Source: Levilactobacillus tongjiangensis (GTDB lineage: Bacteria; Bacillota; Bacilli; Lactobacillales; Lactobacillaceae). Taken from it: DNA of 53,702 nucleotides. The stretch is from contig NZ_RHNY01000017.1 of NCBI RefSeq assembly GCF_003946345.1, forward strand, positions 1 to 53,702, given 5' to 3'. A program made the position numbers and the translations under genes. Under the pieces are notes generated by a model. The model ran no database searches. It saw only the letters and a program-made list of their open reading frames with translations, and was not told where the DNA came from. This document shows, piece after piece, positions 9,262 to 17,651 of this stretch. Numbering within the stretch: the stretch's first letter is position 1; each line of letters starts with the position of its first letter.

Positions 9262-9867
9262 ATGCAACGACATTCGCAGACTAAAACACCCACCCGAAAT
9301 TGGTGGAAGTGGGGCTTCATCGCCCTGGTGGCCGTCATCCTCGTCACCTTCATAACGATGGGCGTCAAAGCACTCGGTCCCGCCAACGTGCCCGCCACGG
9401 CGAAAGCGCCGGCGACGGAAACGACCAATATCAACGTGACGCTCAATAAGAAACAAGTCAACGCGTTGGCTGACTACTATGTAAATAAGTCACTTAAAAA
9501 TGAACCCCTTAAATATCGGTTCCAGGTGAGTGACCACGCGATGTTGACCGGATCCACCAAGGTTTTGGGCGCCAATGTCAACTTTGTTTTACTCTTCAAG
9601 CCAACCGTGTTATCCTCAGGAGACGTCCGATTAAAGGCCCAGAAGCTATCAATTGGCTCGTTGCCAGTTCCAGTCAGCTTCGTGATGAGCTACATCGCGA
9701 AGAACTATCCACTGCCTAAGTGGGTGGCGATGAACGTGAAGGAACAGACGATGACCTTGCACTTGACGGCCATTGGCAACGGCAAGAAGCTGTCTTACGC
9801 CGCTAAAAAAATCGATATGACCGGTGCCGGGAAGTTCGTCTTCCAGACCCGCATTCCGAAAAACTAA
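9262..9867 (+). CDS. ypmS: YpmS family protein (DUF2140)
   Basis: 201 residues: a short basic N-terminus, one membrane helix at about 15-37 and an extracellular beta-rich domain. The family signature is the stretch VNALADYYVNKSL followed by repeated strands ending FQTRI. Found beside YpmR-type SGNH hydrolases in many Firmicutes, suggesting a joint envelope role, but no biochemical activity is known. ATG start with AAGGAGG at 9244-9250. yozE follows 23 bp later. Confidence 0.85.
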   Translation: MQRHSQTKTPTRNWWKWGFIALVAVILVTFITMGVKALGPANVPATAKAPATETTNINVTLNKKQVNALADYYVNKSLKNEPLKYRFQVSDHAMLTGSTKVLGANVNFVLLFKPTVLSSGDVRLKAQKLSIGSLPVPVSFVMSYIAKNYPLPKWVAMNVKEQTMTLHLTAIGNGKKLSYAAKKIDMTGAGKFVFQTRIPKN

Positions 9868-9890
9868 CGTCCTAATAAAGGAGGATCGTC

Positions 9891-10112
9891 ATGCCTAAAA
9901 GTTTTTATCAGTTTTTGATGACGGAACGGAACCCCGAGAGCTACGATCCCGTGGCAACGTTCGCCAACAACGCATTTCTAGACAGTTCGTTTCCCAAACA
10001 AGAAACGGAATTTGATCCTCTGTCAAAGTATCTTGAAGAAAACGCGCCGTACCTACCTTCGATGACCATCTTTGATGATGCTTGGCAAATGTACTTAGCC
10101 GCTTTAGCCTAG
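9891..10112 (+). CDS. YozE family small protein
   Basis: 73 residues. N-terminal [12 protein letters not shown] is the hallmark of the YozE_SAM_like family: small helical cytosolic proteins of unknown function. Acidic, no signal, no membrane segment. ATG start with AAAGGAGG at 9877-9884. Last gene of the ypmR-ypmS-yozE run, with a terminator 30 bp after the stop. Confidence 0.85.
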   Translation: MPKSFYQFLMTERNPESYDPVATFANNAFLDSSFPKQETEFDPLSKYLEENAPYLPSMTIFDDAWQMYLAALA

Positions 10113-10140
10113 CGAGGTTGTATCAGAATAGGAATTAAAG

Positions 10141-10166
10141 AAGTCCGCATTGGCGGGCTTTTTTCC
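10141..10166 (+). terminator. Terminator of the ypmS-yozE run
   Basis: AAGTCCGC (10141-10148) and GCGGGCTT (10153-10160) with an ATTG loop, followed by TTTT. Confidence 0.8.
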
Positions 10167-10476
10167 TTTGGGGTAATTTGGGCTGCAGCAGTGCGAGTTA
10201 AGTCGGCTTGACCAGGCTCGTTTAAGCCACCGGTGCCTATATTGACTTTTCCAGAGCGCTTGATTAATATTAGCCATATACAGTACTGGTATTAACAATA
10301 TTTATACGATACAGAAAAGCATTTGAACTTTTCTCAGGACATCTGCTTTTGACAGATTTGAAAGGCCGAATTGATGTTGAAGGGACTGGTGTTACTTGAA
10401 ATGACAGCCCCCACCTAGCGACACCAAGCCGGCTAAAATTGAAGTTATTATGAATAGGAAACGGAGGATTTCACTG
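10167..10476. other. Intergenic gap before a secreted protein gene
   Basis: About 310 bases without a convincing gene. It presumably holds the promoter of the secreted protein that follows, but I could not pick a clear -35/-10 pair. A weak inverted repeat GGCTT ... AAGCC lies at about 10203-10227. Confidence 0.4.
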
Positions 10477-11430
10477 ATGAAGGTTAACAAATTGATTGTC
10501 TCAGCGCTGACGATTCTAAGCGTATCCACTATGGGACTCGCAACAGTTGCGTCCAATGCGGATACGGCGTTGGCAAAGACTAAGGCAGCCAAAATCGTTA
10601 AAACGACTACATATAAAGCCAAGCACAAGGTTCACGTTACCAAGGGAAATCTGTACTCTACGGCTAAGCTCACGAAGGTTTCTCACAAGGCTAAGAACTA
10701 TAAACGGACGACATTCTACCGCATCAAGAAGGCCAAAGTTGTTAAAAGTAATAAGAAAAAAGCTGTATACAATTACGTTAAATCAACGAATGGCAAGACT
10801 AAAGGGTGGATTTGGCACAGCTATGTGAAGAATGGCAAGGCTCCAAAGGCTAAGGCGAAGAGTTTGAAAACAAAACGTAATGCTCAAGGTCTGAAGAAAG
10901 GGACAGCAAATAAAACTGCCATTAATAAACTTATGCCTGATGGTTACACCCTCACTAAGAGTAAAAAGATTCCAGGAACCAATATCAAGTTAAAGTCCAG
11001 CAAAGTCTATACTGCTGATGAAGATCTCTATATGATTGCTAAAAATGGACATCGAGTTTATCTCAAACCAGATAAACCAGGAAAGACAACTTACCGACAA
11101 TATGCGACGGAAGTTATTCCTGGGTTAAAGGATCCTAAGACCAAGTTCACCAATAATACTGGCCATTGGATCATGTATAGTGTTAGCGGCAATGGGATTA
11201 AGGAAACGGATAGCCATGGAGATAAAGATGGTTGGAGTGATAATGGACGAATTGCTGCGCCTATTAAAGGTTATAAGTATTTCAGTGATCTGTATGATCC
11301 AATTGCTGGGCATTTTCCTGAGATTGGATGGGCCATTAATAGTACAGGAACAAATGCGACTCTGTATAATTGGGATAAAAAAATCTTAATTAATACTCCA
11401 TCCGTGAATAAAGATAATTTGTCGTATTAA
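10477..11430 (+). CDS. Secreted basic surface protein of unknown function
   Basis: 317 residues with a standard signal peptide (MKVNKLIVSALTILS..., likely cleavage after ALA at about residue 34). The mature protein is very lysine-rich. Residues about 50-125 resemble the small beta-barrel (SH3-like) wall-binding modules of lactobacillus surface proteins, ending in a GWIWHSYVKNGK turn. The second half (about 150-317) shows no family I recognise. Start at ATG 10477 is preferred over ATG 10450 because GGAGG at 10463-10467 is correctly spaced and the signal peptide then starts normally. The 3' half is more AT-rich than neighbouring housekeeping genes, suggesting a different history. A terminator follows. 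Confidence 0.75.
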   Translation: MKVNKLIVSALTILSVSTMGLATVASNADTALAKTKAAKIVKTTTYKAKHKVHVTKGNLYSTAKLTKVSHKAKNYKRTTFYRIKKAKVVKSNKKKAVYNYVKSTNGKTKGWIWHSYVKNGKAPKAKAKSLKTKRNAQGLKKGTANKTAINKLMPDGYTLTKSKKIPGTNIKLKSSKVYTADEDLYMIAKNGHRVYLKPDKPGKTTYRQYATEVIPGLKDPKTKFTNNTGHWIMYSVSGNGIKETDSHGDKDGWSDNGRIAAPIKGYKYFSDLYDPIAGHFPEIGWAINSTGTNATLYNWDKKILINTPSVNKDNLSY

Positions 11431-11437
11431 GTTAAGT

Positions 11438-11471
11438 TAAAAAAGGAGCCTAAAATTAGGCTTCTTTTTTA
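11438..11471 (+). terminator. Terminator of the secreted protein gene
   Basis: Stem of AGGAGCCTAA with TTAGGCTTCT flanked by A and T runs; the T run continues for six bases. Symmetric, so it may work in both directions. Confidence 0.8.
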
Positions 11472-11534
11472 TTTGTTATGAATAATTTCTCACCCACATC
11501 AATGTGAGAAATATAAGTAAAGGAAGCTCTTATC

Positions 11535-11783
11535 ATGACTAACGAGAAATACTTACGTCTACATCATACAACTTTTGGCAGTTATCCCAAATTCTATCAA
11601 TAATTCTGAGTGTTGGAAGCTACTTTATATTTCTGGAATGGATTAAACGAAACTGCTGCTAGTCCACATAAAGGATTTAAACATTTTAATGAATTAGAAC
11701 CTGAATTGCAAGATAAGTTTGATGGTATTTGGAAAAGTTGCTTCTCAACCTTATTTGTGATTAATACAAACGATATAAAATAA
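11535..11783 (+). pseudogene. Small gene broken by two stop codons
   Basis: One frame beginning ATG 11535 (site AGGAAG upstream) reads MTNEKYLRLHHTTFGSYPKF, then hits TAA and TGA three codons apart at about 11601-11609, then continues in the same frame as VLEATLYFWNGLNETAASP through about 55 more codons to TAA at 11781. The amino acid composition after the stops (FNELEPELQDKFDGIWKSCF) is protein-like, so I read this as a decayed protein gene of about 82 codons. No family recognised. Confidence 0.45.
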
Positions 11784-12429
11784 AGTAACTGAATGTATGT
11801 CAGAACCAAGTTTTCACATATATTTAGCTACTTTTATACCTAGCTCTTTTTCACGAAGAGGTGAAGCTTGATGGACAAGTAAGGGCTAAATTTGATACAA
11901 ATTTAGTATTAAGCTTTCAGTTGCCGCACAATCTAGAAGTAAGAAATTAATAGGCGAGATGACAGCAAATAGGTTGTCATCTCACTTATTTGCGGTGTCA
12001 GTTAATTTACAAAATTGCTGCATACTAAAAGTCATCTACGACCATTTAAAGTTAATCTGATTGCCGGGTATCAAACTTACGAAAATCACTGTTTCTTAGA
12101 AGACATGGCATAGTTAATCGTTGTCTAACGATAATCTACAGCTTCAATATCTTTAAAAATGCTTTCGACTACTTCATTCCGCTCCGTAAGAAATTCTTTT
12201 GCCCTTGAAAGGTTTTAAAATACCTTATCTTCTAATTTAGAAGGAAAATAATACCTAATTATTGTATAATATATTTTATAATCCATTATTTCAGATAGTT
12301 GGTAGAACGATTTGAATGAATATCTAAAGAATACATACTTTCTAAATTATTGTCAGTACTAACTGGTGCAACTTGCTTACGTGTCTACCAATTAATCTAA
12401 TTAAATAATTTTTGAGGAGAGTTCTAATT
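11784..12429. other. Decayed AT-rich region with coding fragments
   Basis: No intact gene. Two stretches look like gene debris: a plus-strand frame at about 11831-11950 reading FHEEVKLDGQVRAKFDTNL and on to a stop, with no start, and a minus-strand frame at 12125-12214 reading RAKEFLTERNEVVESIFKD to a stop. Neither is long enough to assign. A short repeat unit (12283-12310, inverted) also occurs at 13558 and 14589. Confidence 0.4.
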
Positions 12430-13314
12430 ATGAAACCTTATGTAAAACGCATGGTACGGGCAGCTCTATTAGGAACCGCCATTTTATCGTTGTCAGCTTG
12501 AGGAAATCAGGACCTAATCAAGTTAACGAGAAGACGGTTTCCTTTATCAAGGATGCGCAATCACCTAATCAGCGAATTTGGTTCATGGCTAATTCCGAAC
12601 ATTCAGACACCTACGACCTCAGTAAGGATACGCATATTGAACCAGATTCTAGTGACTAAGAATGGCAAGGCAACTGTCTACAATACGCCAATCTATACGT
12701 TTCTGATGCGAGATATTGATGGGAAGTCTGATAAAAAAATAATTTCGATGGCCAAAGCTGAGGATAAGAAATACTACCACGAAACCATCCAAAAATCTAA
12801 GGACGATTTGCAGGAAAGAATTGATAGTGATAAGGGTATTCTGAAGAATAACACTTTTACTGCCAATGCTGATGAACGAAAGGATAAACAAAGATTAGAG
12901 TCAGATATCCAACACATGCTGGCTTTTCAGGCTAAATTTCCCGTTGCTAAGTATGAAAAGCCAACTGCAAAACCGCTCCGTGCATCCGTCGTAACCGATA
13001 ATTCAGGAAATAATGTCGTTCAAGAGAATATCGTTCACCAGCGGATTAAGCTGGATGACAAAGTTTGGAATTATAAATTCAAAGAGCATGGTTTACCGTT
13101 TAGCTATCCTGAAAACATTAAGTTAACTATGAGCAATGGTTTTAGCCAAACGTACGATTCACCCGTCAAAATTTTGAGTTCAATGTATGTTGGCTACACG
13201 AATGAAACGAATAATCAGCCCAACATCTACTTAACCACTAAAACAACTAATAAAGATACCAAGTCCGTGTTTGATTCATTAAAGACTAAAAAAGTGACTG
13301 AAGCTAAGGACTAA
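12430..13314 (+). pseudogene. Lipoprotein gene with two compensating frameshifts
   Basis: The frame starts at ATG 12430 with a lipoprotein signal peptide (MKPYVKRMVRAALLGTAILS then LSA) and meets TGA at 12499-12501, exactly where the lipobox cysteine is expected. One missing base there moves the reading to the next frame (SGPNQVNEKTVSFIKDAQSP onward to PDSSD), which meets TAA at 12657; one extra base there returns to the first frame, which stays open to 13314. The joined product would be about 295 residues. Residues after the second shift are intact (charged helix, then beta-rich C-terminus). An internal ATG at 12553 could only give a shortened product with a wrong N-terminus and no signal peptide. 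No known domain recognised. Confidence 0.7.
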
Positions 13315-13328
13315 AACTCGGAAAAGCC

Positions 13329-13514
13329 ATGCCCCTAAACTACATCTATGATGACACTGACAGTGATAATGGTCATCGAGATATTCTTCTCGACCCAGCG
13401 TACAACGTTATCAAAACAGGGACGTGGTATGATACTGAAAACCAGGTAGTCTTTAACGCATCAATTCTTGTACCAAGTAACATCACGGTCACGCCTACAC
13501 CAAAAGCCACTTAA
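13329..13514 (+). CDS. Short hypothetical ORF after the lipoprotein pseudogene
   Basis: 61 codons beginning MPLNYIYDDTDSDNGHRDIL. It has no signal peptide and only a weak upstream site (GGAAAAGCC). Composition is protein-like, and it may be the detached 3' end of the preceding broken lipoprotein gene or of a related gene. No family recognised. Confidence 0.3.
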   Translation: MPLNYIYDDTDSDNGHRDILLDPAYNVIKTGTWYDTENQVVFNASILVPSNITVTPTPKAT

Positions 13515-13557
13515 CTTGATTGTTGAGCGGTTTTTTGACGTTTGTTAAACGACCAAA

Positions 13558-13601
13558 AGCACCACTATCTGAAATAGAAAATAAAGGTATATAGAGCTGC
13601 G
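13558..13601 (+). repeat. Short dispersed repeat, unit 2
   Basis: AGCACCACTATCTGAAATAG followed by AAAATAAAGG closely matches 14589-14631 and, in inverted orientation, 12283-12310. Shared core is CTATCTGAAA. Nature unknown. Confidence 0.4.
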
Positions 13602-13609
13602 ACAATATA

Positions 13610-13657
13610 AAGGAACCCCCTCGAGTTGGATTTACGCCAATTCGAGGGGGTCCCTTC
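13610..13657. terminator. Hairpin between converging genes
   Basis: AACCCCCTCGAGTTGG pairs with CCAATTCGAGGGGGT, with outer AAGG/CCTT pairs, around a 7-base loop. There is no good T run on either side, but position between converging genes suggests a two-way terminator. Confidence 0.6.
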
Positions 13658-13706
13658 AACTAACAATCATGGTGTTCTTGATCATTGTGATAGCTTAGTG
13701 ATTTAA

Positions 13707-14306
13707 TTAATCCTTGGTTCCCAGGTTATGCCATCTCTTATTCGAGTACTTGTACGCGGTGATCTTATTGGATGACACAACGTCCCATTCGTGTTTAGTG
13801 GGGATAACATGACTGCCGTATTTGAAGATGACTTGCTTCTTTTGCGTTGGCTTGAAGTAGGAAGCAGTACTATGGGTCTTCTTGTCGTAATTCGTGTTGA
13901 ACTTCTTCATACCATTGTAAGCTTCAATCCGATAGCCATGAAACTTCTTGTAGCGAGGGTGCTTACCTTTTTGATACCAATTTGAGCCAAACTTTGTGAC
14001 TGAATAGATAGCATTAGGCGAGGACCTATACTTTCCAGAGGTCAAAATCCAATCATAGTTACTGAACGTGTGTGCAAGTTTATAATGCGCCCCGGGCAAA
14101 ATTTTGTGGGTAGCAAGAACCCGGTCACCCTTGTAGGCCGGATAACCAGGCTTGATTTTACTGACGGTAATCGGCTTGCGAATAGTTACCCAATGGTTGG
14201 TTGTCCAGTATTGACTGAACTTTGCGGCAGCCGGACTGGGAATGGCTAAAAATAGGCTGGCCGAGAGGGTGACAGCCGCTAAAGTGAAACCTTTATGTAA
14301 ATTCAT
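13707..14306 (-). CDS. Secreted protein of unknown function
   Basis: 199 residues. Signal peptide MNLHKGFTLAAVTLSASLFL with likely cleavage after PAAA (about residue 30). The mature part is rich in Tyr, Lys, His and Trp (KFSQYWTTNHWVTIRKP), a composition common in small lactobacillus wall-associated beta-barrel proteins. No catalytic motif seen. Start at 14306 is fixed by AGGAG eight bases upstream; a longer frame to 14360 lacks such a site. Transcribed against its neighbours. Confidence 0.75.
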   Translation of the reverse strand: MNLHKGFTLAAVTLSASLFLAIPSPAAAKFSQYWTTNHWVTIRKPITVSKIKPGYPAYKGDRVLATHKILPGAHYKLAHTFSNYDWILTSGKYRSSPNAIYSVTKFGSNWYQKGKHPRYKKFHGYRIEAYNGMKKFNTNYDKKTHSTASYFKPTQKKQVIFKYGSHVIPTKHEWDVVSSNKITAYKYSNKRWHNLGTKD

Positions 14307-14953
14307 CAGAATCGCTCCTTCATGTGTTACAACGCTAATCATCTCGTGGTCAGCGTTCATAGAGTTAGCTTACTATTTTGTGAACTGTTAGTAAATAGGG
14401 TTTGTAACCATATCTGGTAAATTGTTTCGTCTTATAATATTTTCTAAATAAAAATAAGTTAAATATTTATAACACAAAGAAAAAAGTGAATCGCAACATC
14501 AGCGACTGCTCACATTCAGGTAAGAAAAATTCAGTGTATCCGCAAAAAAACAAAAATAAGACTATTCCCACGGCTAATAACAACAAATAGCGCCACTATC
14601 TGAAACGAAGAATAAATGGTAAAATAGACTAGTTACTCAGATTCTCTGTTATCTTTTTGTATACCAACAACCGAAACGGTTAAAAATTAGCCGTATTGAG
14701 CGGCGCAAAATGAAAAATAGAACTGTCTTCTCAAATTCAGCTAACTATGAATTGAAGAACAAGCTTGTTAACCTGGTTACATGCAGCTTAATTCGTTTAC
14801 AAGAGGGGACAGTAAAAGCGATTCGTAAATTTTTAAGAGAAATTGCGACCGCAAACGACTGGAATATGCCCGAAATAGAATGGACATATGGCAATTTTGA
14901 CTATTTTAAGAACACCAAGGCGTCAAGCCCTTGGTATCAAAGGAGAAAAACTT
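14307..14953. other. AT-rich intergenic region upstream of rbgA
   Basis: About 650 bases. Contains the promoter side of the minus-strand secreted protein gene, an AACGCT ... AGCGTT inverted repeat at about 14329-14356 in that gene's leader, and a copy of the short repeat at 14589-14631. An open frame from 14710 runs into rbgA in another frame; its first 75 codons look mildly protein-like, but it lacks a good ribosome binding site, so I do not call it. Confidence 0.4.
14589..14631 (+). repeat. Short dispersed repeat, unit 3
   Basis: AGCGCCACTATCTGAAACGA then AGAATAAATGGTAAAATAG; matches 13558-13601 at about three quarters of positions. Confidence 0.4.
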
Positions 14954-15817
14954 ATGAGCATTATCCAATGGTTCCCTGGTCATATGGCCAAGGCCATCCG
15001 TCAAATGGAGGAGAACGTCCACCTCGTAGACATCGTGTTCGAACTGGTCGACGCTCGGATTCCCGCTTCCTCACGTAATCCCGAGGTAGCCCGCATTGCA
15101 CGGGACAAGCCCCATCTGATCATCATGACCAAGAAGGACCTTGCCGATCCACAACAAACTGCCGCTTGGCAACGTTACTACCATTCCCAAGACCAACCCG
15201 TCATCGCCATCGATTCTCGGGCCAACGTAACCCCCAAGCAGATCACCAAGATTGCGGCCAACATTTTGGCCGACAAGCTCGCTTCCGAAAAGGAAAAAGG
15301 CCTGAAGGAACGCCCAATGCGGGCCATGACTGTTGGAGTTCCTAACGTTGGGAAATCCACGTTACTGAACCACCTGGTCAATCACAAAGCTGCCCAAGTA
15401 GGCGATACTCCTGGGGTAACCAAGTCCCAACAGTGGCTCCGTTCCAACAAACACTTGGAACTGCTCGACACCCCCGGTATCCTTTGGCCTAAGTTCAAGG
15501 ACCAAGAGACCGCCCAAAAACTAGCCTTAACCGGTGCCATCAAGGAAAAGCTCTACGAAAAAGATGACGTGGCGCTCTTTGCTCTCAACTTCTTCCGGAA
15601 CTACCATCAACCAGCGTTGATCGAACGATACCACTTGGCCGACGCCGACTTAGAGTTGAGCGATGTCGACCTACTGATGAAGATTACGGAAAAGGTCGGC
15701 ATGCGTGACGACTACCTGCGGGCTAGCGACCGGTTGATTCTGGACGCCCGCCACAAGAAGCTGGGTGGCTTCACCCTGGACCGGGCACCCGAGGTAGGTG
15801 ACACCCCTAATGACTAA
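14954..15817 (+). CDS. rbgA: Ribosome biogenesis GTPase RbgA (YlqF)
   Basis: 287 residues. Circularly permuted GTPase needed for late 50S subunit assembly: the G4-like motif MTKKDLAD comes first (about residue 60), then G1 GVPNVGKST (about 128) and G3 LLDTPG (about 174). The N-terminal IQWFPGHMAKA is the RbgA/YlqF hallmark. C-terminal helical domain contacts rRNA. ATG 14954 with AAAGGAGA upstream. The last eight bases overlap the start of rnhB (ATGACTAA), so the two are translationally coupled. Confidence 0.96.
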   Translation: MSIIQWFPGHMAKAIRQMEENVHLVDIVFELVDARIPASSRNPEVARIARDKPHLIIMTKKDLADPQQTAAWQRYYHSQDQPVIAIDSRANVTPKQITKIAANILADKLASEKEKGLKERPMRAMTVGVPNVGKSTLLNHLVNHKAAQVGDTPGVTKSQQWLRSNKHLELLDTPGILWPKFKDQETAQKLALTGAIKEKLYEKDDVALFALNFFRNYHQPALIERYHLADADLELSDVDLLMKITEKVGMRDDYLRASDRLILDARHKKLGGFTLDRAPEVGDTPND

Positions 15818-16595
15818 GCAACCCAGCCTCAGCAGTTTAAAGCAAGAGCTCGCGGACGTCACTAGCCTAACTGACCCCCGTTTAGTCTCATTAACGGCTG
15901 ATTCACGGAAAGGTGCGCAATCACTCCTGAATCAGATCAAACGTCGTGTCGCAAAGGCTGAGGCGGCTGAGCTGGCATTTCAGGAGCGGCTACACTACGA
16001 ACGACCACTGTGGGCAGCCAATCAACTTGTGGCTGGCATCGATGAAGTCGGACGGGGGCCGTTAGCCGGTCCCGTGGTGACGAGTGCCGTCATCTTGCCG
16101 CAGGACTTCGACATCCCTTTGGTCAACGACTCCAAGCAGCTGACTCCTAAGGAACGCGAGCGCCTATACCCGCTGATTCTGGACCAGGCGACCGCCGTCA
16201 GCATTGGTATCGGGAGTTCCCAACTGATTGATCAAATCAACATCTATCAGGCGACTCGAGTTGCCATGCAGCTCGCCGTATTGGGCCTCGGCGTGCCTCC
16301 ACAGCATCTCATCGTGGACGCCATGCAGATTCCCGTCGACCTTCCGCAAACGCGGTTGATCAAGGGAGACGCCAAGAGCGCTAGCGTAGCGGCCGCCAGC
16401 ATCGTAGCCAAGGTCTACCGAGACCATCTCATGGACACCTATGACGTACTCTATCCCGGCTATGGCTTTACTAAGAATGCCGGTTACGGAACGGCGGAAC
16501 ACCTACAGGGTCTGGTTGACCGGGGCGTTACCCCGATTCACCGCCGAACTTTTTCACCGGTTCAAAAAATTATTGCTAACGAATCACGGAGTTAA
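15810..16595 (+). CDS. rnhB: Ribonuclease HII
   Basis: 261 residues. Removes RNA from RNA-DNA hybrids, including single misincorporated ribonucleotides. Catalytic residues lie in AGIDEVGRGPLAGPV (Asp-Glu pair), VDAMQ (Asp) and KSASVAAASIVAKVYRD. An N-terminal extension of about 70 residues before the catalytic domain is usual for the Bacillus/Lactobacillus form. ATG 15810 overlaps the rbgA stop; the GTG at 15798 is less likely because the GAGGTAGGTGA site would be too close to it. Confidence 0.95.
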   Translation: MTKQPSLSSLKQELADVTSLTDPRLVSLTADSRKGAQSLLNQIKRRVAKAEAAELAFQERLHYERPLWAANQLVAGIDEVGRGPLAGPVVTSAVILPQDFDIPLVNDSKQLTPKERERLYPLILDQATAVSIGIGSSQLIDQINIYQATRVAMQLAVLGLGVPPQHLIVDAMQIPVDLPQTRLIKGDAKSASVAAASIVAKVYRDHLMDTYDVLYPGYGFTKNAGYGTAEHLQGLVDRGVTPIHRRTFSPVQKIIANESRS

Positions 16596-16623
16596 TCCTT
16601 AAAAGGGATAGGAGGTTGCAGCC

Positions 16624-17505
16624 ATGCAACTGACACTTCGTGATTTTTTCATGCGTTTACCACTGATCCAAGGAATCGGCCCCCGCACAGCCCTAGCTTG
16701 CTGGCGGTGGGTGGAACAGCACCCTGAATTAACCGACATTGGTCCCACTGAGCTTGCCAGCATGCTTCAAGATTTAATGCTAACCGCTCAGCGTACCCAG
16801 CAGCTTAAAACCAATCTATTCACCGCTGAACTCAACCGGCAGGTAACTGAAAACCTGGAGCATACGGGCTGCCTGACCATCGTAGATGCGGCGTATCCCA
16901 TCCAGCTTAAAGAAACGTTCAATCCACCAGTTGCCTTGTATTTCCTCGGGGACGTCCGTTTCTTGCAGGGACTACAGTTAGCCGTCGTCGGTTCCCGGCA
17001 ACCCACGCCGTATGCCTTACGTGCCATGAGACTATTGCTGCCCCCAGTAGTGGAGCGCGGGCTCTGCCTAGTCTCGGGTCTGGCCCAGGGGGTTGATACC
17101 TTAGCGCATCAGGTGGCCTTAGCTCACCGGGGACCTACCATCGCCGTAATTGGCACCGGTCTCGATAAATGCTACCCGGCCGCCAACCGCGACCTCATGG
17201 ACTTGTTGATTCGCGACCACCTGGTGCTATCCGAGTATCCCTGGGGGACCGCGGGTGCCCGTCACCATTTTCCCGAACGCAACCGCATCATTGCTGGACT
17301 AGCCCAGAGCGTGCTAGTGATCGAAGCGGCCCACCATTCAGGCAGTCTAATCACGGCCAACATTGGGCTTCAGGAGAACCGCAACGTCCTCGCCGTTCCA
17401 GGGGCCGTCGACAGTCCCAATTCAGTGGGAACCAATGAACTAATTTTAGCGGGCGCGAAACCAATCTTGAATCCCGAACATATAATAGAAGAATTTTTTA
17501 GTTGA
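16624..17505 (+). CDS. dprA: DNA processing protein DprA
   Basis: 293 residues. Loads RecA on incoming single-stranded DNA during transformation. Rossmann-like core: VVGSRQPTPYALR, LVSGLAQGVDTLAH, IAVIGTGLDKCYP, HHFPERNRIIAGLAQ and AAHHSGSLITA, all standard Smf/DprA motifs. N-terminal helical part at about 1-80. The C-terminal winged-helix domain of longer members is absent, as in many lactic acid bacteria. ATG with TAGGAGG upstream. Its stop codon overlaps the -35 of the predicted topA promoter. Confidence 0.95.
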   Translation: MQLTLRDFFMRLPLIQGIGPRTALACWRWVEQHPELTDIGPTELASMLQDLMLTAQRTQQLKTNLFTAELNRQVTENLEHTGCLTIVDAAYPIQLKETFNPPVALYFLGDVRFLQGLQLAVVGSRQPTPYALRAMRLLLPPVVERGLCLVSGLAQGVDTLAHQVALAHRGPTIAVIGTGLDKCYPAANRDLMDLLIRDHLVLSEYPWGTAGARHHFPERNRIIAGLAQSVLVIEAAHHSGSLITANIGLQENRNVLAVPGAVDSPNSVGTNELILAGAKPILNPEHIIEEFFS

Positions 17506-17531
17506 CAAGCGCCCCCGACTTGAAATATCAT
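17502..17531 (+). promoter_or_regulatory. Predicted topA promoter
   Basis: TTGACA (17502-17507) and TATCAT (17526-17531) with an 18-base spacer. A small hairpin ATCCCG/CGGGAT at 17603-17620 lies in the resulting 5' leader. Confidence 0.55.
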
Positions 17532-17651
17532 GTGTGGGATTACTAGTGAAAAAATTAGCGAACTTTTAGTTCGACTTAGAACCAAATCGATACGGTCACT
17601 GAATCCCGGTAGAACGGGATTTACACCTATCATTCGAGGGAGTAATGTGTT

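Noticed and set aside
10167-10300. Fourth, degenerate copy of the structured repeat
   Set aside because: Some hairpin potential, but no GTCCCCACAGC motif and no matching order of stems.
14710-15078. Open frame of 122 codons overlapping the start of rbgA
   Set aside because: The second half is a shadow of rbgA in another frame, and the start has no proper ribosome binding site. The first 75 codons look mildly protein-like but are not enough.
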